The translations under genes were made by a program, and so were the position numbers. Below, in pieces: positions 17,380-25,373 of a stretch of 64,000 bases of DNA. This DNA is from Azospirillum endophyticum (GTDB taxonomy: Bacteria; Pseudomonadota; Alphaproteobacteria; Azospirillales; Azospirillaceae). Location of the stretch: NCBI RefSeq assembly GCF_016595245.1, contig NZ_JAENHM010000073.1:628365-692364 (forward strand). Direction: 5' to 3'. The notes under the pieces were generated by a model. It was not told where the DNA came from. It saw nothing but the letters and a program-made list of their open reading frames with translations, and did not search any database. Position 1 is the stretch's first letter, and each line of letters opens with the position of its first letter.

Positions 17380-17408
17380 CCCCTCTCCCGCATAAGGTGG
17401 GAGAGGGG
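17380..17408. repeat. Palindromic hairpin CCCCTCTCCC/GGGAGAGGGG after valS
   Basis: A 10-bp perfect inverted repeat (17380-17389 with 17399-17408) lies between the convergent valS and cytochrome oxidase genes. The CCCTCTCCC...GGGAGAGGG form is a commonly dispersed intergenic palindrome in GC-rich proteobacteria. It may act as a bidirectional transcript end, although a T-run is missing. Confidence 0.6.
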
Positions 17409-17442
17409 GCGGAAGGGGCGATGCGCCGCGAAATTCAGCCGG

Positions 17443-17586
17443 TTACAGTGTGAAGATCGCCAGCAGCACCAGCACCGCAATGACGCCGGCGATGCCGAGT
17501 TTCATGAAATGGGTGAAGGCGATCCAGCCCGCCTGATGCGCGCGGACGGTTTCCTCACTGACCGGGTTGGGACTGGCGGCAGCCAT
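17443..17586 (-). CDS. Small aa3-type cytochrome c oxidase subunit IV
   Basis: 47-residue protein: a short polar N-terminus with the conserved EETVRAHQAGWIAFTHFMK pattern, then one transmembrane helix (LGIAGVIAVLVLLAIF). This matches the small bacterial aa3 oxidase subunit IV found in alphaproteobacteria. The ATG at 17586 is chosen because it follows GGAGG by 10 bp; the longer frame to 17673 adds an unrelated leader. It is not next to the main cox operon, as is usual for this subunit. Confidence 0.75.
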   Translation of the reverse strand: MAAASPNPVSEETVRAHQAGWIAFTHFMKLGIAGVIAVLVLLAIFTL

Positions 17587-17710
17587 TTCGATGAATCCTC
17601 CGATGGTTTCCTTTACCCGCGATTTTTGACGCGGGCCGCCAGAAACGCAACAGATTCCGAGCGCAACCGTCAACCATGCCGGAAGCTAGGCGGCCCGAAG
17701 GGCGGCGCGC

Positions 17711-18364
17711 CTAAATCGGCGGATTCGTCAGGGTGGCAAGGTCCGGAACAGGGCCGTGGATTCTCACCAGATCGCCGTCGACTCGGGCGCGACCCTCGGC
17801 GATCAGGCGGACGGCGTGGGGGTAGAGCTTGTGCTCCGACTCCAGAACGCGGTCGGCCAAGCTGTGGGCATCGTCGCCGGGCAGGACCGGGACGGCGGCC
17901 TGGGCGATGATCGGACCCTCGTCCATTTCCGGCCGCACGTAATGGACGGTGCAGCCGTGGAAGCGGACACCGGCGGCCAGTGCCCGCTCATGGGTGTCGA
18001 GCCCCTTGAAGGAGGGCAGCAGCGATGGATGGATGTTGATGAGCGCGTCCCGCCATTGCCCGACGAACCACGGCGACAGCAGGCGCATGAATCCGGCGAG
18101 GCATACCAGTTGAACACCCGCTTTCCGCAGGGAGGCGTCCATCGTCGCCTCGAAGGCCGGCTTGTCGCCGGGATAATCGCGGTGGTCGACCGTCGCGGTG
18201 GCGATGCCGGCTTTCGCCGAACGCTCCAGGCCGAAGGCGTCGGCCTTGTTGGACAGCACCAGCGCGATCTCGGCCGGGAAGTCCGGCGCGGCGCAGGCGT
18301 CGATCAACGCCTGCAGATTGCTGCCGCGCCCCGAGATCAGGACGCCGAGCTTCAACTTGCTCAT
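17711..18364 (-). CDS. purN: Phosphoribosylglycinamide formyltransferase PurN
   Basis: Third step of purine synthesis: transfers a formyl group from 10-formyl-THF to GAR. The phosphate/GAR loop is SGRGSNLQAL at residues 11-20, the catalytic Asn-His are in INIHPSLLPSFKG, and the Asp lies in VRPEMDEGPII. The product is 217 aa. It lies downstream of purM in the same direction, with a 17-bp hairpin between them, the usual purM-purN arrangement. Confidence 0.95.
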   Translation of the reverse strand: MSKLKLGVLISGRGSNLQALIDACAAPDFPAEIALVLSNKADAFGLERSAKAGIATATVDHRDYPGDKPAFEATMDASLRKAGVQLVCLAGFMRLLSPWFVGQWRDALINIHPSLLPSFKGLDTHERALAAGVRFHGCTVHYVRPEMDEGPIIAQAAVPVLPGDDAHSLADRVLESEHKLYPHAVRLIAEGRARVDGDLVRIHGPVPDLATLTNPPI

Positions 18365-18437
18365 CGAACTATCCTTGGATCGGACCGCTTGCAGTCAGCA
18401 GCGATTTGACGCGGGAATCCGATCGTCAATCAAAGCA

Positions 18438-18480
18438 CCATGGCGTCGTGCGTTTCTTGATCGAACGCACGGCGCCATGG
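18438..18480 (-). promoter_or_regulatory. Long intercistronic hairpin between purM and purN
   Basis: Arms 18438-18454 and 18464-18480 pair over 17 bp with one G-U, leaving a 9-nt loop. On the transcribed (minus) strand there is no T-run after it, so it is not a standard terminator. It may set the relative level of the purN message by blocking exonucleases or by partial termination. Confidence 0.55.
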
Positions 18481-18488
18481 GGCGTCCC

Positions 18489-19550
18489 TTACGCGGTCCA
18501 GGCGGCGTCCATGCCGTTGACGGTCACGCGGGCGTCGCCGTCCTTCAGGGCGGTGACGGTGCCGACGGTGAAGACCGTCTCGCCGAGTTCGCGCAGGATG
18601 CCGATGGCCTCCTCCGCCTTGTCGGCCGGAACCACGACGACCATGCCGAGGCCGACGTTGAAGGTGCGCGCCATCTCGTACGGAGCGATCCCGCCGGTCT
18701 TCATCAGCCAGGAGAAGACGGGGGGCAGGGACCAGGCCGAGGCGTCGAGGACGACTCCCAGCCCGTCCGGCAGGACGCGCGGAATATTCTCGATCAGGCC
18801 GCCGCCGGTGATATGGGCCATGGCACGGACCGTGCCGGCGCGCACCGCCTTCAGCGTGCTCTTCACATAGATGCGGGTGGGGGTCAGCAGCGCTTCGCCC
18901 AGCGTCTTCGACTCGTCCCACGGGCAGGATGCGTCATAGCCGAGGCCCGACTTCTCCACCAGCTTGCGCACCAGCGAATAGCCGTTGGAATGCACGCCGG
19001 TCGACGCGAGGCCGAGGACGACGTCGCCCGCCTGGACGGCGGAACCGGTCAGGGCGTGCTGGCGTTCCACCGCGCCGACCGAGAAGCCGGCGAGGTCGTA
19101 ATCGCCTTCCGCGTACATGCCCGGCATCTCGGCGGTCTCGCCGCCGACCAGCGCGCAGCCGGCCTGACGGCAGCCTTCGGCGATTCCGGCGACGATGGCG
19201 CGCCCGGCGGCGACGTCCAGCTTTCCGGTCGCGTAGTAATCGAGGAACAGCAGCGGTTCGGCGCCCTGGACCACCAGATCATTGACGCACATCGCGACGA
19301 GGTCGATACCGACCGTGTCATGGCGGTTGGCGAGAATCGCCACCTTCAGCTTGGTGCCGACACCGTCGGTGGTCGCGACCAGAAGCGGATCCTGATAGCC
19401 GGCGGCGCGCAGGTCGAACAGGGCGCCGAAGCCGCCCAGGCCGGCGTCGGAGCCGGAGCGCGCAGTGGAGCGGGCAAGGGGCTTGATCGCTTCGACAAGC
19501 GCGTTGCCCGCATCGATGTCCACACCGGCCTGCTTGTAGGCGTCGGACAT
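18489..19550 (-). CDS. purM: Phosphoribosylformylglycinamidine cyclo-ligase PurM
   Basis: Makes AIR from FGAM with ATP. It shows the PurM N-terminal sequence YKQAGVDIDAGNALVEAIKP, the ATP/metal region GVGTKLKVA, the DLVAMCVNDLV segment and GGETAEMPGMY. At 353 aa it has the usual length. It is the first gene of the purM-purN pair, divergent from the DUF2066 gene with about 100 bp between the coding starts. Confidence 0.95.
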   Translation of the reverse strand: MSDAYKQAGVDIDAGNALVEAIKPLARSTARSGSDAGLGGFGALFDLRAAGYQDPLLVATTDGVGTKLKVAILANRHDTVGIDLVAMCVNDLVVQGAEPLLFLDYYATGKLDVAAGRAIVAGIAEGCRQAGCALVGGETAEMPGMYAEGDYDLAGFSVGAVERQHALTGSAVQAGDVVLGLASTGVHSNGYSLVRKLVEKSGLGYDASCPWDESKTLGEALLTPTRIYVKSTLKAVRAGTVRAMAHITGGGLIENIPRVLPDGLGVVLDASAWSLPPVFSWLMKTGGIAPYEMARTFNVGLGMVVVVPADKAEEAIGILRELGETVFTVGTVTALKDGDARVTVNGMDAAWTA

Positions 19551-19647
19551 GTTATAGGACTGGGTGCTGATGGTATCCTCGCTTGGGCTGAGCTATATAC
19601 CGGGCCTTGGGCTCGGGCCGAACATACTCGAATCGGAAGGCTTTGCA

Positions 19648-21033
19648 ATGCTCCACCGCCGCCGCGCGCCGCTCCTCGCCGGTCTTGCTGCCATGTCGAC
19701 CGCTCTGGCGCTGACCATGACCGGACCGGCGGGGGCGCAGACCGGTTCCCTGCCGCCGGCCGCCGTCTCGTCCGCCGCCGATCCCTTCGCCGTGTCCGGG
19801 GTGAAGGTCGACATCAGCGGCAGCAATCCGACCACGATCCGCGATCAGGCGATCCGCGAGGCGCAGGCCAAGGCCTGGACCGAACTGTATGGGCGCCTCG
19901 TACCCGGCGGCGGCAATCCGCCGCGGCTGTCGGACAGCCAGATCGCCCGGATGGTCCAGGGATTCGAGATCGACGAGGAGAAGGTGTCGGCCAGCCGCTA
20001 TGTCGGCTCCATCACCGTACGCTTCCGCCCCAATGCGGTGCGCGATGCGCTCGGCCAGAGCGGCGGCACCGCCCAGTATGTGGAGCCGCCGTCCCGGCCC
20101 TTCGTCATCCTGCCGGTGACCCAGACCGACGGGCGCACCATCCTGTGGCAGGACCGCACCCCGTGGCGCGCTGCCTGGGAAGCGCGGCAGCCCGCCGCGT
20201 CGCTGGTGCCTCTGGTGGTGCCGGACGGGGAATTGTCCGATGCCCAGGCGATCAGCGGCGAGGATGCGATCGCCGGCAACACCGATGCCATGGCCCGCAT
20301 CGCCCAGGCCTACAAGGCCGGTGGCGTGGTGGTCGCCCGTATGGACATGCCGGCGAACGGTCCCGACCCGGCGCGCGGCCTGACGGTGGATGTCACCCGT
20401 TACGGGCTGAACGGCACCCGCGACAACCAGACGGTACAGGTCAAGGGCGGGGGCAACGCCGACGACATGCTGAACCGCGCGGTCGCGGCGGTCGGCACCC
20501 AGCTCGACGAGTCCTGGCGGCGTGAACACACCACCGCTGCCGGTCCGGAGCAGAACACCATCGTCCGCGTGCCGCTGACCGCGGTGAACGACTGGGTGGA
20601 GACCCGCAAGCGGCTGTCCGCCGTGAATGCGGTGAGCCGCAGCAGCGTGCTCTCGATCAGCCGCAGCGAGGCGCTCGTCATGCTGACCTATCGCGGCGAC
20701 CCCGACCAGCTGGCCCAGGCGCTCGCACGCCAGGATCTCGCCTTTGCGCGGACGGCGGCCTCGGCAGCCGGCACGCCTCCCACCTATCCGGGCGCGCCGG
20801 TGCCGGTGCAGTCCGCCGACTGGCAGCTGACGCTGCTTCCGCGCGGGTCGGGAGCCGCGTCGGCCGGCGCCGTTGCCGGCACGGCATCCCCGGTGGCGTC
20901 CCCGGTGGCGTCCCCAACCACGCTGGCGCCCTCGGCGCCGATGGAGTCCGGCGGCATGGGTGCAGCCGGCACGAGCACCATGGGCGCGCCGCCGCGCAAC
21001 CTGGGTACGCTTCCGGCCAAGAGCGTGCCGTGA
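19648..21033 (+). CDS. DUF2066 domain-containing exported protein
   Basis: 461 residues from the ATG at 19648, which follows GGAAGG; the longer frame from 19564 would place unrelated residues before the signal peptide. A Sec signal peptide ends near TGPAGAQ. The DUF2066 region shows the SGVKVDISG and AWTELYGRLV pattern. The C-terminus is low-complexity, Ala/Pro/Ser-rich, with repeated VASP units. It is the first gene of a tightly overlapping operon with the phosphatidyltransferase, AI-2E permease and Hda genes. The function of DUF2066 is not established. Confidence 0.82.
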   Translation: MLHRRRAPLLAGLAAMSTALALTMTGPAGAQTGSLPPAAVSSAADPFAVSGVKVDISGSNPTTIRDQAIREAQAKAWTELYGRLVPGGGNPPRLSDSQIARMVQGFEIDEEKVSASRYVGSITVRFRPNAVRDALGQSGGTAQYVEPPSRPFVILPVTQTDGRTILWQDRTPWRAAWEARQPAASLVPLVVPDGELSDAQAISGEDAIAGNTDAMARIAQAYKAGGVVVARMDMPANGPDPARGLTVDVTRYGLNGTRDNQTVQVKGGGNADDMLNRAVAAVGTQLDESWRREHTTAAGPEQNTIVRVPLTAVNDWVETRKRLSAVNAVSRSSVLSISRSEALVMLTYRGDPDQLAQALARQDLAFARTAASAAGTPPTYPGAPVPVQSADWQLTLLPRGSGAASAGAVAGTASPVASPVASPTTLAPSAPMESGGMGAAGTSTMGAPPRNLGTLPAKSVP

Positions 21034-21590
21034 GCGTTCCCAACATCATTACCTTCCTGCGCATCGTGGCGGTTCCGGCCGCGATGTACATGATCCTCAC
21101 CGGCAAGATGGAGTGGGCCTTCGCCCTCTTCGTCGCCGCCGGGCTGTCCGATGCGCTGGACGGGGCCATCGCCCGCATGTTCCGGGCGCGCACGGTGCTG
21201 GGCGGCTACCTCGACCCGCTGGCCGACAAGGCGCTGATCGTCGGCGTGTATGTCGCGCTCGCCTGGGTCGGCACCATCCCGCTCTGGCTGGCGATGATGG
21301 TGGTGTTCCGCGACATCATGATCATCGGCGGCGTCATCCTGCTGTTCACGCTGAAGGAGACGCTGGCGATGCAGCCGCTCTACATCAGCAAGGTGAACAC
21401 CGTGGTGCAGATCGCGCTGGCGGCCGCGGTGCTGGCTCCGCCGGCATTGGGCCTGCCGGACTTCCACCTGAACGGATGGGAGCTGGTCGACCTGCTGGTG
21501 TACGCCTGCACGGTGACGACGGTGCTGTCCGGTGTGTTGTATGCCCGGCGCGGCGCCCTGCTGTTCAACCGGCTCGGCGGCGTTCCGTGA
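21030..21590 (+). CDS. CDP-alcohol phosphatidyltransferase family protein (PgsA-like)
   Basis: 186-residue multi-pass membrane enzyme. The CDP-alcohol motif D-x2-DG-x2-AR-x8-G-x3-D-x3-D is complete (LSDALDGAIAR, GGYLDPLADK). It transfers a phosphatidyl group from CDP-diacylglycerol to an alcohol such as glycerol phosphate. A GTG start overlaps the stop of the DUF2066 gene (GTGA). Whether it is the main PgsA or a paralogue, for example a cardiolipin-type enzyme, cannot be decided from the sequence alone. Confidence 0.88.
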   Translation: MSVPNIITFLRIVAVPAAMYMILTGKMEWAFALFVAAGLSDALDGAIARMFRARTVLGGYLDPLADKALIVGVYVALAWVGTIPLWLAMMVVFRDIMIIGGVILLFTLKETLAMQPLYISKVNTVVQIALAAAVLAPPALGLPDFHLNGWELVDLLVYACTVTTVLSGVLYARRGALLFNRLGGVP

Positions 21591-22654
21591 CGCCGGCCAA
21601 GCAGCTCCGCTTCTGGCTGATCGGGCTCGGGCTGTTCATCCTGGCGCTGTGGCTGCTGGCCGACATGCTGCTGCCCTTCGTCGTCGGGCTGGCCATCGCC
21701 TATCTGCTCGACCCGGCGGTCGACCGGCTGGAGGCGGCCCGGCTGCCGCGCTGGCTCGGCACCACGCTGGTGCTGCTGGGATTCGTCCTGGTCATGGTGC
21801 TGATGGCGCTGCTTCTGCTGCCGCTGGTGCAGGGACAGATCTCCCATCTGCTGGAGGTGCTGCCGAACTATGCGACGCTGGTGAAGGAGCGCCTGATCCC
21901 GGCGCTCAACCGCATCATCCACCGCCTGCCGGCCGCCGACGTCGAGCGGCTGCGGGCCGCCGCCGGCGCCTATGCCGGGGAGGTGGCGGGGCTGGTCGGC
22001 CGTATCGTAACCCACATCCTGTCGGGCGGGCTGGCGCTGTTCGACATCGTCACCCTGATGTTCATCACCCCCGTCGTCGCCTTCTACATGATGCGGGACT
22101 GGGACCTGATGGTCGGCAAGGTCGATTCCTGGCTGCCGCGCCAGCATGCCGAGACGGTGCGCGAGCAGGCGCGCGAGGTGAACGTCACCCTGTCCGGCTT
22201 CGTGCGCGGACAGGCGACGGTCTGCGTCGTGCTGGGCGTCTTCTATGCATTGGCGCTGTCGGCGGCGGGGCTGGATTTCGGTCTGGTGATCGGCCTGCTT
22301 GCTGGGCTGCTGTCCTTCATCCCCTATGTCGGCACCCTGTTCGGCTTCGTCGCCAGCACCGGTCTTGCCCTGTTGCAATTCGACGAGTTCTGGCGGATCG
22401 CCATCGTCGTCGGCATCTTCCTGTTCGGCCAAGCGGTGGAGGGCAACGTCCTGACGCCCAAGCTGGTGGGCGACAAGGTCGGGCTGCATGCGGTGTGGGT
22501 GATGTTCGCCCTGCTGGCCGGCGGCAGCCTGTTCGGCTTCGTCGGCGTGCTGCTGGCGGTGCCGGTGGCTGCGGTGATCGGCGTGTTGACCCGCTTCGCG
22601 TTGCGACAGTATCTCTCGAGCCCGTACTACCGCGGCACCGAGGCGGAACGCTGA
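21587..22654 (+). CDS. AI-2E family transporter / PerM-like permease
   Basis: 355-residue membrane protein of the UPF0118 (AI-2E/PerM) family with about eight hydrophobic segments. Typical stretches are LDPAVDRLE, FITPVVAFYMMRDW, GLLSFIPYVGTLFG and VEGNVLTPKLVGDKVGLH. The start is the GTG at 21587 overlapping the previous stop (GTGA); a longer open frame upstream reads through the phosphatidyltransferase gene and is rejected. The family name comes from E. coli TqsA, but many members have other roles, so the substrate is open. Confidence 0.88.
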   Translation: MTPAKQLRFWLIGLGLFILALWLLADMLLPFVVGLAIAYLLDPAVDRLEAARLPRWLGTTLVLLGFVLVMVLMALLLLPLVQGQISHLLEVLPNYATLVKERLIPALNRIIHRLPAADVERLRAAAGAYAGEVAGLVGRIVTHILSGGLALFDIVTLMFITPVVAFYMMRDWDLMVGKVDSWLPRQHAETVREQAREVNVTLSGFVRGQATVCVVLGVFYALALSAAGLDFGLVIGLLAGLLSFIPYVGTLFGFVASTGLALLQFDEFWRIAIVVGIFLFGQAVEGNVLTPKLVGDKVGLHAVWVMFALLAGGSLFGFVGVLLAVPVAAVIGVLTRFALRQYLSSPYYRGTEAER

Positions 22655-22667
22655 TGGGTGTATCCGC

Positions 22668-23390
22668 ATGAGCTTGCCGGCGCAGATACCGCTCGACCTC
22701 GGGCACCGGACGGCGATGGGCTGCGAGGATTTCCTCGTGGCGCCCAGCAACGCCGATGCGGTGGCGTGGCTGGACCGTTGGCCATCCTGGCCGGCTCCGG
22801 CGCTGACGCTGTTCGGTCCGGCCGGCTGCGGCAAGACCCACTTGGCCCAGGTGTGGCGCGCCCGCAGCCATGCCGTGGTGACCAGGGGCGATGTCCTGGA
22901 GCCGGCCATGGTGCCGTCCCTGCTGGTGCCGGCCAACGCCGTGGTGGTCGAGGATGCCGACATGGTCGCCGGCAGGCCCGAGCGGGAGGAGGCGCTGTTC
23001 CACCTCTACAACCTCGCCCGTGAGCAGCAAGGCCATCTGCTGCTGCTGTCGCGCAAGGCGCCCTCGCGCTGGCGTACCAGGCTCCCCGACCTGCGATCGC
23101 GCATCAAGGGTGCGCCGGCGGTGGAGGTCAGGCCGCCCGACGATGCGCTGCTGGCCGCCGTGCTGGTCAAGCTGTTCGCCGACCGCCAGTTGCGGCCGGG
23201 GATGGAGGTCATCACCTATCTGCTGGCCCGGATGGAGCGGTCGCTCGATTCCGCCCGCCATCTGGTGGCGGCGCTGGATCATGCGTCGCTCGCCGCCCAT
23301 CGCGGCGTCACCGTGCCCCTTGCGCGCGAGGTTCTTTCGGACCTGCAACGGACGGAACCGCAACGATCCGGTTCCAAAATGACCTTCTGA
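22668..23390 (+). CDS. hdaA: DnaA-homologous regulator Hda (HdaA)
   Basis: 240-residue AAA+ protein related to DnaA domain III but without the DNA-binding domain. The N-terminus begins with the short QIPLDLGH clamp-binding type segment, then Walker A GPAGCGKTH and a Walker B-like VVVEDADM. In alphaproteobacteria HdaA binds the sliding clamp and stimulates hydrolysis of DnaA-bound ATP to prevent re-initiation. It follows the AI-2E gene by 13 bp in the same operon, a conserved arrangement near purMN. Confidence 0.88.
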   Translation: MSLPAQIPLDLGHRTAMGCEDFLVAPSNADAVAWLDRWPSWPAPALTLFGPAGCGKTHLAQVWRARSHAVVTRGDVLEPAMVPSLLVPANAVVVEDADMVAGRPEREEALFHLYNLAREQQGHLLLLSRKAPSRWRTRLPDLRSRIKGAPAVEVRPPDDALLAAVLVKLFADRQLRPGMEVITYLLARMERSLDSARHLVAALDHASLAAHRGVTVPLAREVLSDLQRTEPQRSGSKMTF

Positions 23391-23429
23391 AATCGACAGG
23401 CCATCCGAGACAACTGGGAAGAGACGATC

Positions 23430-24209
23430 ATGGATTTTGGGATCGCCGGCCGCCGCGCCATCGTCTGCGCCGCCAGCAAGGGGCTGGGCCGCGCCTGTGC
23501 CTTCGCACTGGCCCGCGAAGGCGTTCACGTCACGCTGACCGCCCGCAACGCCGATGCGTTGGAGGCGACCGCAGAAGAGATTCGCGACGCCACCGGCGTC
23601 ACCGTCACCGTCGCCCCCGGCGACATCGCGACGGAGGACGGGCGTGCCGCAGCGCTGGCCGCCTGTCCCGAGCCGGATATCCTGATCAACAATGCCGGTG
23701 GTCCCCCGCCCGGCGACTTCCACGACTGGGACCGCGACGACTGGATTCGCGCGCTCGACGCCAACATGCTGACGCCGATCTTCCTGATCAAGGCGACCGT
23801 GGACGGCATGATCTCCCGCCGGTTCGGCCGTATCGTCAACATCACCTCTGGTGCGGTGAAGGCGCCGATCCCTATCCTGGGCCTGTCGAACGGCGCGCGC
23901 AGCGGCCTGACCGGATTCGTCGCCGGCCTGTCGCGTCAGACGGTGAAGCACAACGTCACCATCAACAATCTGCTGCCCGGCCCCTTCGAAACCGATCGTC
24001 TTCGCAAGACGATGGAGGGGGGAGCCAAGGCTGCCGGACGCAGCATCGATGAAGAAATGGATGTGCGGCGCAAAGCGAATCCGTCCGGTCGATTCGGCGA
24101 TCCAGAGGAATTCGGAGCCGCTTGCGCCTTTCTTTGCGCCGCTCAATCCGGTTTCATGACCGGGCAGAACATCCTTCTGGATGGCGGAGCCTTTCCCGGC
24201 ACGATGTAA
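23430..24209 (+). CDS. SDR family protein without the canonical Tyr-Lys catalytic pair
   Basis: 259-residue Rossmann-fold protein resembling 3-oxoacyl-ACP reductases. The cofactor loop reads CAASKGLGRACA instead of TGxxxGIG, and NNAGG is present. The catalytic segment is SGAVKAPIPILGLSNGARSG, where the usual YxxxK is replaced by L and R while the serine is kept. This matches a known BKR-like SDR subgroup with an imperfect cofactor motif and tetrad. It is probably an NAD(P)-dependent oxidoreductase of unusual mechanism, or a non-catalytic protein. Confidence 0.8.
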   Translation: MDFGIAGRRAIVCAASKGLGRACAFALAREGVHVTLTARNADALEATAEEIRDATGVTVTVAPGDIATEDGRAAALAACPEPDILINNAGGPPPGDFHDWDRDDWIRALDANMLTPIFLIKATVDGMISRRFGRIVNITSGAVKAPIPILGLSNGARSGLTGFVAGLSRQTVKHNVTINNLLPGPFETDRLRKTMEGGAKAAGRSIDEEMDVRRKANPSGRFGDPEEFGAACAFLCAAQSGFMTGQNILLDGGAFPGTM

Positions 24210-24315
24210 TCTGCCGGACTCGGGAGGGGACAGCCTCTCAGTCTCAAGTTTGTCTCTCCAATTCGCTTTAAAATCCGCCCATCGTCTGAGGCCATTAAGA
24301 AACGGCAACGGGAAG

Positions 24316-24336
24316 GGGTGCTGCGGCACCCTTTTT
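24316..24336 (+). terminator. Terminator between the SDR gene and the regulator gene
   Basis: The GC-rich stem GGGTGC/GCACCC (24316-24321 with 24326-24331) has a TGCG loop and is followed by TTTTT. It lies about 105 bp after the SDR stop codon, so a short RNA from this interval is possible. Confidence 0.75.
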
Positions 24337-24412
24337 CCGCCCTGCCGGTTGCGGGCGCGGCAGTGCCACGGCAACCGGACAACGGCTTCACCAAGCCACT
24401 GGCACAGGAACG

Positions 24413-24901
24413 ATGAGCATGCAGCAGAGTGTGGCGGCCCCCGCGGTCTACACCGACCTTGGCCGCGTGATGGAAAGCATCACCCGGCGCTTCCTCGACG
24501 TGCTTCGGATGGAACTGGCCCGCATCGGCGTGACCGACCTCAGTCCGACCCAGGCACTGATGCTGCTGCACATAGGAACCGAGGAACTGTCGGTCCGAGA
24601 CCTTTTGGAACGAGGCTATTACCTGGGCTCCAACGCCTCCTACAACCTGAAGCATCTGGTGGAGGCCGGCTATGTCGACCGCAGCCCGTCCCAGCGCGAC
24701 CGCCGGGCCGCCCGGCTCAAGCTGTCCGATCGCGGGCTTGCGACCTGCGAGGCGCTGAAGAAGCTGGAGGCGATGCGTGCCGACAGCCTGTTGCGCACCG
24801 ACAGCGACGGCGCGGATTTCGAAACCACCTATCGCACGCTGCGTCGGCTGGAGCGTGCCTGGACCGACTTGATCCGCTACGACGACGCCGATCCCGCCTG
24901 A
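24413..24901 (+). CDS. Winged-helix MarR/LdtR-type transcriptional regulator
   Basis: 162-residue winged-helix protein. The recognition region is LSVRDLLERGYYLGSNASYNLKHLVEAGYV and the wing is SQRDRRAARLKLSDRG. This is similar to the LdtR regulators of rhizobia and Liberibacter, which control L,D-transpeptidase and stress genes. The ATG at 24413 follows CAGGAACG. It stands alone, with the LexA-box cluster 85 bp past its stop. The target genes are not evident here. Confidence 0.8.
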   Translation: MSMQQSVAAPAVYTDLGRVMESITRRFLDVLRMELARIGVTDLSPTQALMLLHIGTEELSVRDLLERGYYLGSNASYNLKHLVEAGYVDRSPSQRDRRAARLKLSDRGLATCEALKKLEAMRADSLLRTDSDGADFETTYRTLRRLERAWTDLIRYDDADPA

Positions 24902-24985
24902 GAACCCCCCGCTTTGGACACGTAACTTTCCAAACACCTATCCGTTCGATCTGTGTCCGGAATGGAACACCGGAGATCATAACGA

Positions 24986-25056
24986 GAACATAGACGGAAC
25001 TGAACGATTGCCGTTCTTCGTCCGTTCTGATAGCTCTATCAGAACAAGACGCGAAC
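24986..25056 (+). promoter_or_regulatory. Cluster of three LexA boxes (GTTC-N7-GTTC)
   Basis: The alphaproteobacterial SOS box GTTC-N7-GTTC occurs three times without mismatch: reverse orientation at 24986-25000 (GAAC at 24986 and 24997), forward at 25013-25027 (GTTC at 25013 and 25024) and reverse at 25042-25056 (GAAC at 25042 and 25053). The inner halves of boxes 2 and 3 form a perfect 10-bp-arm palindrome, 25024-25045. A promoter of the form TTGCCG (25008-25013), 17 bp, TAGCTC (25031-25036) would be covered by box 2. The 32-aa peptide gene starts 14 bp further on. Confidence 0.75.
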
Positions 25057-25069
25057 AATGGAGGTTGGC

Positions 25070-25168
25070 ATGTCGGTTCTGGCTTTCCTGCGTGAATGCA
25101 TGACGCTCGCCCTGTTCCTGGCGGTTCTCTATGGCTGGGCCACCGTCGGGCCCATCCTGATCGGCTGA
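25070..25168 (+). CDS. 32-residue membrane peptide under SOS boxes (SidA-like candidate)
   Basis: The ATG at 25070 follows a perfect GGAGG by 5 bp. The product begins MSVLAFLREC and continues as one hydrophobic helix (MTLALFLAVLYGWATV), ending GPILIG: a single-pass inner-membrane peptide. Three LexA boxes sit directly upstream. By size, topology and control it parallels Caulobacter SidA, the 29-aa SOS-induced inner-membrane inhibitor of division. I infer analogy only; sequence homology was not tested. Confidence 0.62.
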   Translation: MSVLAFLRECMTLALFLAVLYGWATVGPILIG

Positions 25169-25373
25169 GGACGTCCGGTCGTCGAGGGATGCAAGTCCTT
25201 CGGAAGAAGTCTCCGAATGGAGAATGCCGCGTCGGTATTATATCCGAAATCCCAGCCCACCCTGGCCGGCGCAGCGCTTACATCGGGAACACGCGGAACC
25301 GTCCCTGGCCCATCCGAGAAGCCGAAAGGGGGCCGGTTCCGCGAACGCCGACAACGCGTGGGGATTGGGACGG

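Noticed and set aside
17380..17408. CCCTCTCCC palindrome as a novel element
   Set aside because: This type of intergenic palindrome is common in GC-rich proteobacterial genomes; nothing here suggests a special role.
20873..21586. Upstream extension of the AI-2E permease frame
   Set aside because: It is in frame with the permease but overlaps the CDP-alcohol phosphatidyltransferase gene completely; the GTGA junction at 21587 is the natural start.
24997..25005. GAAC-T-GAAC as a fourth LexA site
   Set aside because: The spacing is 1 bp, not 7, so it does not fit the operator; only the three correctly spaced boxes were kept.
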